Positions 43,647 through 55,763 of a stretch of 64,000 nucleotides of DNA are shown one piece after another; the stretch's first letter is position 1, and each line of letters begins with the position of its first letter. This DNA comes from Sthenelais limicola (Eukaryota; Annelida; Polychaeta; Phyllodocida; Sigalionidae), in the NCBI GenBank assembly GCA_942159475.1, contig OW804095.1, positions 91,587,740 through 91,651,739 of the forward strand, read 5' to 3'. The translations under genes and the position numbers were made by a program. The notes under the pieces were generated by a model that was given only the letters and a program-made list of their open reading frames with translations, was not told the origin of the DNA and did no database searches.

Positions 43647-44282
43647 CTAATGTATGACCCTATTATACCCTTCATGTTACTGTATGGCCCCCATTATACC
43701 CTCCTTGTTACTGTATGGCCCCATTATACCCACTATATTGCTGCAGGACCCCCATTACACCCTCCATGTTAATGTATGGCCCCCATTATAGCCTCTATGT
43801 TAATGTATGGCCCCCATTATAGCCTCTATGTTAATGTATGGCCCCTATTATACCCTTCATGTCACTATATGGCCCTTATTATACCCTCCTTGTTACTGTA
43901 CGACCCCATTATACCCTCTATATTGCTGCATGGCCCCTATTGCACCCTCTTTGTTACTGTATGACCCCAATTATAACCTCTATGTTACTGTATGACCCCA
44001 ATTATAACCTCTATGTTACTGTATGGCCCCATTATACCCTCTATATTGCTGCATGACCCCTATTACACCCTCTTTGTTAAAGTATGACCTACATTATAAC
44101 CTCTATGTTTCTGTATGGCCCCCATTATACTCTCATGTTACTGTATGACCCCCATTATCCCTCTATGTTACTCTATGACCCCATTATACCCTCTATATTA
44201 CTATATATGACCCCAATTATAGCCTCCATGTTACTGTATGGCCCCCATTTTACCCTATTTGTTACTGTATGACCCACGTTAT
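43647..44282 (+). repeat. 31-bp minisatellite
   Basis: About 20 tandem units of the form CTATGTTACTGTATGGCCCC followed by CATTATACCCT. As 31 is not a multiple of three, all frames are open in turn. It appears to sit in an intron upstream of 44351. Confidence 0.92.
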
Positions 44283-44350
44283 TTATCTGAGATTAAAATT
44301 GATGTATATTCTATTTCAGTATGGATCAATACCAATAAATTTTATTTCAG

Positions 44351-44460
44351 TCCCAAGAGGATGTATGGATGTATGGGACATCCTGACAGCGCTGGACAAG
44401 CAGCTAACGATGAGGGGGGAGGCTAGCCGAGCCCACCAGCCAGCCATGACGAGGATTGAG
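44351..44460 (+). CDS. Internal coding exon of an unrecognised gene
   Basis: Preceded by a strong acceptor (TTTTATTTCAG) and followed by a donor (GAG|GTGTGT). The open frame through it reads GCMDVWDILTALDKQLTMRG and ends RAHQPAMTRIE, leaving an intron in phase 0 that matches the next exon. The sequence is mildly basic and Ala-rich without known motifs. The upstream intron would contain the minisatellite. Base composition is more balanced than the flanks, which supports a true exon. Confidence 0.6.
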
Positions 44461-44694
44461 GTGTGTACATATTAAAGAGTAATAAAAACCTGTATTAGTT
44501 GGTTAATATATCAATATTAATATTATAGCTTGATATATTAATATGTTTATGTATGTGAGTGTTAGCTAAGATGATATTTTCAATAATTTGAAATAAAGTT
44601 TGCAAACATTGCCCATGTGAAATTTTTAATTTCTAAGTAATGCATCATGATATGATAGTTTCCATAGATTAATATGCATATCTTCCTATTTCAG

Positions 44695-44982
44695 GGAATC
44701 TACTTCAAGCCTGAATCGCTCTCTGGGAGAAAGACACCCACGAGGTTGGTGGTTGCCAACAACACCGGCTTTGTGACTGCCGACATGCGTACATTCAAGT
44801 GCTCAGGAGACTGCCTTGCTGAATGGCTCATCGACCTGCTACAGGCATACTATGCCTGGGACCTGGCCTACCCCAAGCAATACGAACTTCTGGGGTGGCT
44901 GCAGAAGTATTCCCTCAAACAGCAGTCCCCCTTCCACAAGTCAGCGGCGTTTATAAAGTTTGAGGAAACAATGTATGGGTAG
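44695..44982 (+). CDS. Terminal coding exon of the same unrecognised gene
   Basis: Starts after the acceptor TTCCTATTTCAG and is in phase with the preceding exon. It encodes 95 residues ending in TAG at 44980-44982, with FKPESLSGRKTPTRLVVANN, WLIDLLQAYYAWDLAYPKQY, LLGWLQKYSLKQQSP and KSAAFIKFEETMYG. It is rich in Trp/Tyr and resembles a compact helical C-terminal domain. GC content is clearly higher than in the surrounding introns. I cannot name the family; it could be a host gene or the tail ORF of an old mobile element. Confidence 0.65.
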   Translation, partial: GIYFKPESLSGRKTPTRLVVANNTGFVTADMRTFKCSGDCLAEWLIDLLQAYYAWDLAYPKQYELLGWLQKYSLKQQSPFHKSAAFIKFEETMYG

Positions 44983-45091
44983 ATAACTAAGTATGAAGCC
45001 ACAGTTCTGATACTCTGCATATCAGGTATATTGTATTATGATTATGTCAGACCATCCATACTCAGGTTTATGTGTTTATTTGTATATGGTG

Positions 45092-46070
45092 CCCTTCCCC
45101 TCCCCATCCACCCTTCCCCTCCCCATCCACCCTTCCCCTCCCCATCCACCCTTCCCCTCCCCATCCACCCTTCCCCTCCCCATCCACCCTTCCCCTCCCC
45201 ATCCACCCTTCCCCTCCCCATCCACCCTTCCCCTCCCCATCCACCCTTCCCCTCCCTATCCACCCTTCCCCTCCCCATCCCCTCTATCCATCCTTCCAAT
45301 CCCCATCCACCCTTCCCCTCCCCATCCATCCTTCCCCTCACCATGCACCCTTCCCCATCCATCCTTCCCATCCACCCATCCATCCTTCCGCTCCCCATCC
45401 ATCCTTCCCCTCCCCATCCACCCTTCCCCTCCCGATCCATCCTTCCCCTCACCATGCACCCTTCCCCTCTATTACCCTTCCCCTTCCCATCCATCCTTCC
45501 CCTCCCCATCCACCCTTCCCCTCTATTACCCTTCCCCTCCCCATCCACCCTTTCCCTCCCCATCCACCCTTCCCCTCCCCATCCATCCTTCCCCTCCCCA
45601 CCCATCCTTCCCATCCACCCTTCCCCTTCCCATCCATCCTTCCCATCCACCCTTCCCCCCATCCATCCTTCCCATCCACCCTTCCCCTCCCCATCCATCC
45701 TTCCCCTCCCCATCCACCCTTCCCCTCCCCATCCATCCTTCCCCTCACCATGCACCCTTCCCCTCTATTACCCTTCCCCTTCCCATCCATCCTTCCCCTC
45801 CCCACCCACCCTTCCCCTCTATTACCCTTCCCCTCCCCATCCACCCTTCCCCTCCCCACCCATCCTTCCCATCCACCCTTCCCCTTCCCATCCATCCTTC
45901 CCCTCCCCATACACCCTTCCCCTCTATTACCCTTCCCCTCCCCATCCACCCTTTCCCTCTTCCACCCTTCCCCTCTTCCACCCTTCCCCTCGTCCACCCT
46001 TCCCCTCTATCCACCCTTCCCCTCTATCCACCCTTCCCCTCCATTACCCTTCCCATTACCCCTCCCCATT
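45092..46070 (+). repeat. 19-bp C-rich minisatellite
   Basis: Units of CCCTTCCCCTCCCCATCCA, regular at first (45092-45260) and then variant, with CTCTATTACC inserts. It gives three parallel Pro/Ser/His-rich open frames of about 350 codons, which are artefacts of the repeat. Confidence 0.95.
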
Positions 46071-46079
46071 CCGCTTCAA

Positions 46080-46640
46080 TCTTGGACACATTGGAATAAT
46101 AATTCTTCTACGAAAAGGAGCCTCACTGGAATTTAATCTCTTATGATATGATATGTTTCATATTGAGAACTGAGCAGTGGTGGGTAAAACTGTAATGTAG
46201 CTATTGGTTAACAGTAGTCGGTAAATTAGTAAATTTTGTATTTCTTGTAATGTTTCATATTAATGTTTCGGATGCATGAAACGTACCAAGGTATTCAAGC
46301 TTTGGTTACAACCAGGTCCTATGTTGGCGGCCATCATCAATTTTCTAGCTGTCATTTTGTAATTTAATATTGCTAGACGAATTAGTGAGTAATCTCATTT
46401 TTACACTATTAAATCATTTGATAAATCAGGTATAATGTGGCCGGAATAAGGCAAAATAATAGGGAAAATATAGGTATCTGAATCATAGATGTAGGAATCG
46501 AAATATTGGCCTCAGCCTTCCCAAATTTTACCTGCATTACCCAGGTTGCGCAGATGCACTTAGGATGCGCAGCCCTTGCACGGCCGCGGACTACATCCGG
46601 ACTCAGGGAAAAGTGCAGCCAGTGTAAGCCAGCCTTGCAC
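46080..46640. other. Non-coding sequence
   Basis: No gene seen. Confidence 0.4.
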
Positions 46641-46806
46641 ATCCTGCTGCACTATGGCTGCACTTTTGCTTGGCTGCACTTTGGTTGCACTTTTTTTTCA
46701 CATCCGGCTGCACTTTGGCTGCACCTTTTTGCACATCCGGCTACACTTTTTTTGCACATCCGGCTGCACTTTGGTTGCACATCCGGCTGCACTTTGGTTG
46801 CACATT
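46641..46806 (+). repeat. GCTGCACTTTGG / GCACATCCGG short tandem repeat
   Basis: About seven irregular units of roughly 23 bp built from CACATCCGGCTGCACTTTGG. Confidence 0.8.
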
Positions 46807-47325
46807 TTAGTATACCTGGGGTAGGGTATTGCAGGTGGGGCTCAGATTACTTGGGATCAACTTAAATATTTGCTTATGATTTGCACTAAAGTAATGAATA
46901 CATCCATTATGGGGCCAGAAGTTGTGTTCAATCGTTCTTTTCAGTCTATGCTACATTTACTTGACGGAGGAAAGAAGGTAGAAACAACATTATAACCAGT
47001 CATTGTATATGTACATTTATTTTATTTACATGCTTTGTTACATCAATAGTGTATCATGGTGAAGATGAACGTTACCACAAACCATCCTTGGAAATAAGAC
47101 AGCAATGAAGATAGTTTTAGAGTGTCTAGACTATTATAAGGATAAACAGATGACAAAATGGGTTGACATGAAGAGCAGTGAAGCTCATGGTCACAATACA
47201 AGCGTGTTAAGAAGAATCCATGTTAAGTATTAACCAACAATAAGAAGAGAGATAACGAATGTATTTCTTTCTAGTTTAACGGATACATGTTTAAATTCTT
47301 CTAATTCTTGAGACCATTACTTTAT
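46807..47325. other. Non-coding sequence
   Basis: No gene seen. Confidence 0.4.
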
Positions 47326-48766
47326 GTGAGGGGTGGGGTGTATGAGTGAGGGGTGGGCTTATGAGTTTTGGGTGGGTTGTGTGAGTGAGGGGTAGGGTGT
47401 GTGAGTGAGGGGTTGGGTGTGGTGGTGAGTGAGTGAGGGGTATATGAGATTGGGGTGGGGTGTATGAGTTTGGGGTGGGGTGTGTGAGTGAGGGGTGGGT
47501 TGTGTGAGTGAGGGCTGGGGTGTGTGATTGAGGGGTGTGGTGAGTGAGTGAGGGGTGGTATGTATGAGTGAGGGGTGGGGTGGATGAGTGATGGGTAGGG
47601 TGTAGAGCAAGGGGTGCATGGGGTCTATGTGTGAGGGGTGGAGTATATGAGTGAGGGGTAGGGTGTAAGAGTGAGTGGTAGGGTGTGAGGGGTGGGGTTA
47701 GTGGGGAATGGAGGGGTGCAGTGAGTGAGTGAGGGGTGGTGTGTGTGAGTGAGTGAGGGGTAGGGTGTGTGAGTGAGGGGCGGGGTGTCTGAGAGAGGGG
47801 TAGGGTGTATGAGGGAGGGGTGGGGTGAGTGAGGGGTAGGGTGTATGAGGGAGGGGTGGGGTTAGTGGGGAGTGGGGGGGGGGTGTAAGTGAGGGGTGTG
47901 GTGAGTGAGTGGGGGTGGTGTGTGTGAGTGAGGGGTAGGGTGTGTGAGTGAGGGGCGGGGTGTGTGAGAGAGGGGTAGGGTGTATGAGGGAGGGGTGGGG
48001 TTAGTGGGGAGTGGGGGGGGTGTAAGTGAGGGGTGTGGTGAGTGAGTGGGGGTGGTGTGTGTGAGTGAGGGGTAGGGTGTGTGAGTGAGGGGTAGGGTGT
48101 GTGAGTGAGGGGTAGGGTGTATGAGTGAGGGGTGGTGTGTGTGAGTGAGGGGTAGGGTGTGTGAGTTAGGGGTGGGGTGTATGAACGAGGGGTGGGGCGA
48201 GTTATGGGTGGGGTGTACAAGTGAGGGTTAGGGTGTGTTAGTGAGGGAGAGGGTGAGTGAGGGGTGGGGTGTGTGAGTGAGGGGTTGGGTGAGTGAGGGG
48301 TAGGGTGTATGAGGGAGGGGTGGGGTTAGTGGGGAGTGGGGGGGGGGGGAGGTGAGTGAGGGGTGCGGTGAGTGAGTGAGGGGTGGTGTGTGTGAGTGAG
48401 GGGTGGGTGATGTGAATGAGGGGTAGGGTGTATGAGTGAGGGGTGGTGTGTGAGTGAGGGGTAGGGTGTGTGAGGGAGGGATGGGGGTGTGAGGGAGGGG
48501 TAGCATGTGCGAGTGAGGGGTGGAGTGAGGGGTGGGGTGGGGTGGGGGGTGTGAGTGAGGGGTAGGGTGTGTGAGTGAGGGGTAGGGTGTGTGAGTGAGG
48601 GGTAGGGTGTATGAGTGAGGGGTGGGGCGTGTGAGTGAGGGGTGGGGTGTGTGAGGGAGGGTAGCGTGTGTGAGTGAGGGGTGGGGTGAGTGAGGGAGGG
48701 GTGGGGTGTGTGACGGAGCGGTAGCGTGTGTGAGTGAGGGGTGGGGTGACTGAGGGGTAGGGTGTA
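47326..48766 (+). repeat. G-rich minisatellite of about 20-bp units
   Basis: Over 1.4 kb of GTGTGAGTGAGGGGTAGGGT-like units on the + strand, with GGGGTGGGG runs able to form G-quadruplexes. Blocks of several units are themselves repeated (47760-47900 resembles 47930-48010). Long Pro/Thr/His/Ser open frames on the - strand are artefacts. Confidence 0.94.
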
Positions 48767-49683
48767 ACGAGACAAAACAATAGAATGAATAAATATTTGT
48801 TACAAAGTAATCCTCCTGTGTTGACACCTATGACAGATATTTCTACAAACAATACTATTTGTAAAAATGTTTCATGACTCAATCCAAATGACTAAGTCAT
48901 GCATAACACCTGAATCCTGTGATGACATACATACTTCTTAGACTTTCTAGAAATTTTGACAGAAAATAACAACTTCGAAACTTATAATCAATATATTATA
49001 AATCTGAACCTTTAATTACAAGTCGTTCATACTCTAGGACGATCATCCACCTACAGTAATACCAACTCTCTGAATCACCAAACACGACATAACCTGGTTG
49101 AAAATACCTCAACAATACATGTATAATAAACTAATATTTCTGTCCAAAAATAAAGTTACAAAATTAGGATTTATTTCAGACCTGAATAATCTTCATGTAT
49201 AAGATTAGTAGACCAGACTTACAAACTTCCATATACACCCTGCTACCTTGATACATAACTTGTAAGAGACTGGTACATACTCTTTCTAACATTTCTCTGA
49301 GATGTAACTCAGCTAACTTGCTATTGTTGCAAAAGCTGACTGGACTTTGAACCATTTTGGGGGTTAATTGAGATGAATGTCAATAGTTGCTGTCAAGTTG
49401 GAGTTGCATGTAGTGTTTAGATTCAAATGCAGAAAGAACCATCAGTATGGCAGGTGTGTTGTGGAATGATATAACCCTTTGCTTTATGGTGAAACCATCC
49501 TCAGACATCATGAATCATATTGTTCTTTAGCGCCAAAGTTCCTGAAATGATAAGAAAGTGAACTTTATTATAATATATTTCTTAGCATGGCAAGTTCATG
49601 TATACACAACATACATTCAATGATGGAATGACTATTCGGTGAACACACTAATATCAGAAATTAAATAGAAATCATGACTCAAA
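48767..49683. other. Non-coding sequence
   Basis: No gene seen. Confidence 0.4.
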
Positions 49684-49935
49684 TATGTGTGATGAAATTA
49701 AAGGCAATCCGAAAGGCAGTGTATTAATTCAAAATAATTAAAATAATCATTGAGATCGGGGCAAATTTATTCATAAACAAGCTTGACGAAAATCCACATA
49801 ACCCTGTAAATTTTGTATTTCATTATGAACTCTTGAATATTGACAGGAAAGGTATTCAACTAAATATAGTTGCAATATAAAGTATGTGTTATGAAATTAA
49901 AGGCAATCCGAAAGGGGGGGTATTAATTCAATTGA
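49684..49935 (+). repeat. Pair of about 48-bp direct repeats
   Basis: ATGTGT.ATGAAATTAAAGGC followed by AATCCGAAAGG and TATTAATTCAA occurs at 49684-49732 and again at 49884-49931. Confidence 0.75.
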
Positions 49936-49989
49936 ATTGGGAGACATTTGAGGTCGAAATAATCGCAAAAAAATGCTAATAGATAATTA

Positions 49990-50127
49990 TTTACTGGATA
50001 GTTCATGGCTGTGGTGAGACAGAGTGGATAAGCCCAGATAATTTAACGAGTGAAACGAGTTAAACTATCCATGGGATTTGTCCACTCTCGTCGAACTACT
50101 GCCATAAACTAATCAGTTTATCCAACA
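49990..50127 (+). repeat. Foldback (imperfect palindrome) element
   Basis: The halves meet at about 50052. Arms of roughly 60 bp share GGATA..., AT.GC.GT..., GAGTGGA.AA..CCCA and TTTAAC.CG words in inverse order. A small MITE-like foldback, with no coding capacity. Confidence 0.75.
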
Positions 50128-50825
50128 TTCAATTGATTGCCCTCACAGTTTTCTGAAGAACCCTCCCCACTGAGTACAAGAATAGGCAATATCTCTACAT
50201 CTTGCTCTATTGCCCCTGTCTGGTTGCAGGTTACAAGAGTTCCTAGCTGCAAAATGAGCCTTGTTATGACCAAACAGACCAAAGATTCTTAAAAGTTGCG
50301 TTAAATGCTAGTGATACCCTGAATGCAACTATGATAGTCTTTAGAGTGCTTAGAGCAACAAGTATAGTATATGCATTGGTTTTTCGTATTGTTGCTTGGG
50401 CCATAATTTGTGTACATTACGTTCTGCATAAGTGCAAACTGACCATCAACATTTTGTCATGTGGTTACTAGCCCAAATCGACCATTTTCCTTTCAAAACT
50501 AGAAATATCAAGTGCAAGAATGACAGAATATTATTATTGAAATTAAGTTAACAGCCGTCCTTCCTGACTTAACTCTTCAATTCAAACTTCTAGATAGCCT
50601 ACATCACCGTCATTATTTTGGGGTAAAGTTAGGGAATATATTTTTCTTTACAACATCACTGACTTTGAATAAAGCATACAATAAAGCAATGAAGGATAAA
50701 TCAAGAAATGATCAAAATTATTAAAGATTTGACTGGGAGGAACAGAGAGATCGGACGGATTTATCATGACTTAGGCCAAAATATGTTTAACGAATATTTC
50801 CTTCACCCATACGTAATAATAATCC
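50128..50825. other. Non-coding sequence
   Basis: No gene seen. Confidence 0.4.
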
Positions 50826-51050
50826 TCCTCCCCCCCCCCCTCCCCCCCCCCCCCCGTTTCGTCGTTGCCAGGTAGCTTAAAACAATCACTTACACCCAAT
50901 CCTCTGGTCAAGGTACCCGAGGGTCCCGTGACTAGACTCGCGGGGTACCTTGACCATACCAGCGGGTACCATGACGCGGGTACTGTGGCGAGCGGGTACC
51001 GTGACCAAACACCTCCTCTCCCCTCACCTACATACTGGGCTCGGGGGCCC
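50826..51050 (+). repeat. Poly-C tract followed by GGGTACC-rich inverted repeats
   Basis: C-rich run at about 50826-50855. Then GGTCAAGGTACCC (50906-50918) and GGGTACCTTGACC (50943-50955), a perfect 13-bp inverted pair, followed by several GCGGGTACC.TGAC words. Confidence 0.75.
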
Positions 51051-51064
51051 GAGTAAGGCCTATT

Positions 51065-51190
51065 GTCTTTGAATGTCCCTGTGTTTGCCACAGGCGATTT
51101 CAAACTAATCATAAAAATATATCTTGCATCTGCAATCTCTTTCTATAGTATGCAAATGCACGCTAGGTGTGCACGCTTCCTGGACCATAG
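51065..51190 (+). repeat. Dispersed repeat, copy B
   Basis: Diverged copy of 41820-41970. Confidence 0.65.
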
Positions 51191-53399
51191 CCCTATATAA
51201 AATATAGAACCTGTTTTGGTCTCAAAATTCCCTTGCAACACCAAGCCGTTAGACACAACTGTCCTACCGTGCTCGGGAATTTCCCAGTCACGGAGGCCTG
51301 TTTCACTACATGTAATGCACCAATGGATTCTAAATTTTTCTATTTTACGCTCTAACTTACAGGGCAGAGAATGCGAGAAGTTTGACTGGGTTTCAAATAG
51401 GAATGAAAGCAATCATAAGGAAAACTTACCTTCACATAGCTCTATAGGTTTAAAAGGATCCGCCATCTTGTTGGTAGCCTACATGTAATTCTGCCTCAGT
51501 ATGAGGAGAGTTCAACAACATTTATAATGCGCGAAATGCACACAGGCCCGTGTATTCCAGAGCTGCGCGGGGGCTGCGCCGCATAAATACAGCCGCGCTT
51601 AGTGAAATTAACACAATATTCTGTAACACCAGACCTGCGCAACTTTACAATAATATGTCCATTTCATGATATTTACAGAGATGCCAACTTTTTCATTGAA
51701 GGTTGCGGGACACTATCCCATCCATAAGGCGTGGAGTCTCTCATTGATTCAATTTCTCATCCTGGTTGTAAAAATTGATGAATTCAGAAGAAGATTGCTT
51801 TAGGATGTCTTTTTCATCAGCATTGAAATTATTGAACTTTAAAAGTAAAGACATGATGATTTGCCAACGCTGGAAAAAACATGATATATTCAAAAGTCTT
51901 TGGACAATATTTAAATGGTTGGTTCTCACGAAATTGGGACAGAAAGGTTGTTGTCTGGTTGTTGTTCAGAAGTAATTTGTTAACCTTATCTAAAGTCACG
52001 ATAGGCTACCTTTATGAGTTGATACTCAGAGATTTTTACCTGGAAATTGACATTCGATTGGACAGATATTTATCTCTGAGCATAAATTTCAAATTTAAGT
52101 TAAATATTTTAAAAGTTAAATATTTGTATAACCCATGGATAATGTATGGAGGACATATTTGATGAGTATTGCGAGGGTCTGTAATGTGTAGAAATTCATA
52201 AAACTTAAAGAAAATGCCCCAACGTAGGCACCCCACCTTAATGTAGGCCCATGCATGATGACGTCATGTAGGCTGTTAACTCTTTATTTAATAATAGGCT
52301 AGGCCTACTTATAAAACGTATTGAATGAATGCTTGATCATTTATTAAACAAATGTTTTGAATGGTCGCGCAGCTGAGGAAAGAAGGGGAGCTTATGTAAA
52401 CCTTGGGGGTGGCAAAAGTAAAGACAATAAAGGCGAGGGTGAAGTGGTAGGGAGGGAGGGATCGAAATATAGGGAGGGTAGATGGAGAGAAGAGCAGAAT
52501 ATAGGCCTATATATTTAGGCCCTATATATTCATACCTATTTCTGTACGTCGTCCCATGTAATATATTTCAATTCCTATTGCAATGTATAGTGTAGGCTAC
52601 TTGATATGTATATTTCTGCCTGTCGATCTATAATTCTGCTGGACAAATGACTCCCCCTCCCCCTGTTCAAACCTGCCTGCTGTTTGTAGCTACCATGTAG
52701 ATGTTTGTATATATGTACTGTATTGCCTATCAAACTGATCTCAACTTAAAAACGGCTTATTCGCCTGTATTCGCCCACAAGTGACAATCAAGGTGTATGT
52801 TCATAGTGTTAATTGATCTAAGAGAAAACCAATTCGAAAATCACCAACACCCTCTCACACCTCTCTATTATATTGTTATGATAACTTACAAGACTGGATT
52901 ACATCCTCATATTCATCTCATCTATTTCGCTCATTATTCTGATTTGTAATATAATTATGTTTCTTTAATAATTTGGAATGGTTACAATATTGATCATACC
53001 CTCTCTCTATATTATGTTAAAATATATTCTGTATTCTCAGGGCACAACGAAAATTCATCTACGGATGAGCGTGCTATAATCATGTAAAACTTCCTGAATG
53101 AATAAATTTGTTCAAAAAAAATATTGGGCGGGGAGGGAGAGGAGAGGGGGTGATGATCAAGAGATAGTTAGACTAATTTATGCTCAAACTATTATCGCAT
53201 CATGTTGATTCCAGTCAGCGTAGTACTGTAGGGTCAGTAAAGTCTGACTATATAGTCCAGTAGATCTAGCGAAAAAAATGGCTGAACGTGGAACAAATTG
53301 CAATAAAAGGTTTTTCAACGGTTTTGGGTACTTTGAACCCCCTTCATTAACATACTAAAAGTCTCAAAAAATCTAGGTGGGGGAACATTCCAAAATCGA
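51191..53399. other. Non-coding AT-rich sequence
   Basis: Only short frames without domains. TAGGCCTA words cluster at 52300-52520. Confidence 0.4.
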
Positions 53400-53418
53400 A
53401 GGTCAAAGGTCAAGGTCA
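53400..53418 (+). promoter_or_regulatory. Triple AGGTCA nuclear-receptor-like motif
   Basis: AGGTCA at 53400, 53407 and 53413: the first pair is a DR1 and the second a DR0. These are half-sites of the nuclear receptor type. Binding is inference. Confidence 0.45.
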
Positions 53419-53432
53419 CCCAATAAATGAAG

Positions 53433-53672
53433 CATCCAAAATATTTTACATTTTTATGCATATATAAGGATTTATTGGAAATAGAATTTTCATTTTTTGC
53501 ACACTCATGACCTATGATGAGCGCTTCATTTTGAAACTGTCATTTGACCTCTGACCTCAAGGTCAAGGTCATTCAAGGTCACCAAGAGTTGAAAAATGAG
53601 ACCTTTCAGGGAATATGACTTGTGAAAGTTTTTCACCATGGAAAAGATATTACTCAAAGTCATTCACATCTT
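53433..53672 (+). repeat. Direct repeat, first copy, with TCAAGGTCA motifs
   Basis: About 240 bp, strongly similar to 53835-54075. Contains TGACCTCAAGGTCAAGGTCA and TTCAAGGTCACC near 53550-53582. Confidence 0.85.
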
Positions 53673-53834
53673 AATCTATGTGATAGCCAGTGCAATCCTG
53701 AGCCCAGTGGCCAATCTTTAGAGGCCTAGACCAAGAATTAACTTCACAACAGCCTAATGAACATGGTATCCGAGAAAACATAGTTTTCGATTTTGGCCTC
53801 ATATTGGACATTGAGCTCCAAGGTATAGAAACTG

Positions 53835-54075
53835 GTATCCAAAATATTTTACATTTTTATGCATATATGAGGATTTATTGGAAATAGAATTTTCATTTTT
53901 TGCACACTCATGACCTATGATAGGCCCTTCATTTTGACACAGGCATTTGACCTCTGACCTCAAGGTCAAGGTCATTCAAGGTCACCAAGAGTTGAAAAAT
54001 GAGGTTTTTCAGGGAATATGATTTGTGAATATGATTTTTCCACCATTGAAAAGATTTTACTCAGTCATTGACAAA
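53835..54075 (+). repeat. Direct repeat, second copy
   Basis: Offset about 402 bp from the first copy; the same nuclear-receptor-like cluster lies near 53953-53986. Confidence 0.85.
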
Positions 54076-54585
54076 TATTTTATAACCATCTCCATGAATA
54101 TGAATATATCACAAAAAAGGATATGGAATATGGTTGTCATGGTAACCACGTTTTACTGTTTTACTCTGACTCCACTTCCATTCTGACCAAATTGCTGTAA
54201 CTTTGAGCATATTATGAATTGAATCATAATTTTTGCTGCAAATGAATTAAATATGTGAAGTGTTTCAGGGAAATGAGTCACAAGTCGCCAAAAAGATATT
54301 TTTGAAAGTGTTTATTTTACAAAATCACTTTATTCGAATGTTCTGATTCTTGCTTTAATACACCATTTATATTTTATCGTTTTTTCTAAAACTTAGCATC
54401 AAGGGGCAAAAATGAGTCCACATACTATTGTGTCATTGTTGAACGAAATATTAGTGTCTGGTAAACCACAACTTTTAAAAAATAAGTTTTAAAATATTTC
54501 GTACATTTTACATAAGTTACATCACTTCTATAGAGAATTAACCAGTATTCTTTAATGAACATGTGTTTATCTTTACATATGAACA
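54076..54585. other. Non-coding sequence
   Basis: No gene seen. GTTGTCATGGTAAC at 54133 is one further X-box-like word. Confidence 0.4.
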
Positions 54586-55127
54586 CAGGGGCGGCGGAAC
54601 AGATCAAATATTGGGGGGGGGCAAACATTTTGGGGGGGGGGGGGGTCGGGGGGGGGGGGGAAGCATTGAGGGTGAGTTTGCATTACCCTTCAATAGTATA
54701 ATAAAATCAAAACATTTCACACAAACCCAATATGTTATCAGGAAACCAAGCACACTTATAATGCCTATGCTACCATACCTCTTTGGGTCTAAATAAACCT
54801 TTATATTTAGCTTTCTACATTCATTCTGCTACATTGATGCCAAATACTTATAGCATATATATTCAAACTAAATTTCTTGCTTAAAAGGGAGGGTATTTTC
54901 ACTTTGTGCGTCAACCCAGCTGATCTCAATCGATAAGGCGTGGGGTCTCCCAGGAATTTCCCCCTTACACTTGGACACATTTTAAGCATTTTGGGTGTTA
55001 AAATTTATCTTCATTAGGTTTGAAATGTTGAGTTTTTTCTTGCAAAAGAATACTATGAACCAAATCTGCTGACTACCATCTGTCATCTTCATTTTGCATT
55101 AATTAAAGAAAATATTTAAATACATAT

Positions 55128-55750
55128 TGTTGCGGTTTGGCTCGTCCTCCTTTGGGTGTTGATTAATTAAAGAATTAGATTGATTACTATTAGAGCTATT
55201 GGAACTTAAACTACCGGCATTAGACTCGTCCCGCAAATATTCCTGAGAGAGAGTAGACTCATGGGCCATTCCTATGTAGATCTAGAACGTGGTAGCGTGG
55301 CGATTTACTTAGAGAAAAGCTTAGTCGTCCCCCTGTAGGAGGTAGATGGGGTCTTAGTGACCTTGGTCGGCGAGTTGGAGCGCGCTAAGAAAGAGTAGAA
55401 GCGAGCAAGTAAGTTTCCAAAGTAGTCAGGTTTTATTCCAAGTTAAATCCAGTACAAGTATCCAGGGAAGGGTCAAGATGGTAAATGACAAAACTACACG
55501 ACTCACAGTGAGCCTTATATACTCAAGAAGAACACATAAAATACTCATAAAATAACCATAAAAGAAGGGGGACGGTTTAACATGGGTGACGGCTCGTCCT
55601 GGGTGACGGCTCGTCCCCTCGTCCCCATACCTAAAGTAATGGGGTGTTGACACATTTAGGAGCAGACTCAATGAACCCCAGAACACATAACTAACATACC
55701 TGGGTGACGATCGTCACCCCTATACCAATCAAATAAGCTATCCTATAACA
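55128..55750 (-). repeat. 3' LTR (623 bp)
   Basis: TGTTGCGG ... CTATAACA on the + strand. Contains a 17-bp GGGTGACGGCTCGTCCT unit in duplicate near 55582-55615, single in the other LTR. Confidence 0.93.
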
Positions 55751-55763
55751 GAACCCCCTTCTG
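55751..55763 (-). promoter_or_regulatory. Polypurine tract
   Basis: On the - strand CAGAAGGGGGTTC precedes the LTR start TGTTATAGG. Confidence 0.8.

Noticed and set aside
43647..44282. Regular 31-bp repeats resembling a CRISPR array
   Set aside because: Units are contiguous without unique spacers and the genome is eukaryotic; it is a minisatellite.
45031..46146. Three parallel open frames of about 350-370 codons rich in Pro/Ser/His
   Set aside because: They are translations of a 19-bp minisatellite; every frame is open because the unit lacks stops.
47291..48882. Several 150-310-codon minus-strand frames rich in Pro/Thr/His
   Set aside because: Translations of the G-rich minisatellite, with no start context or domain.
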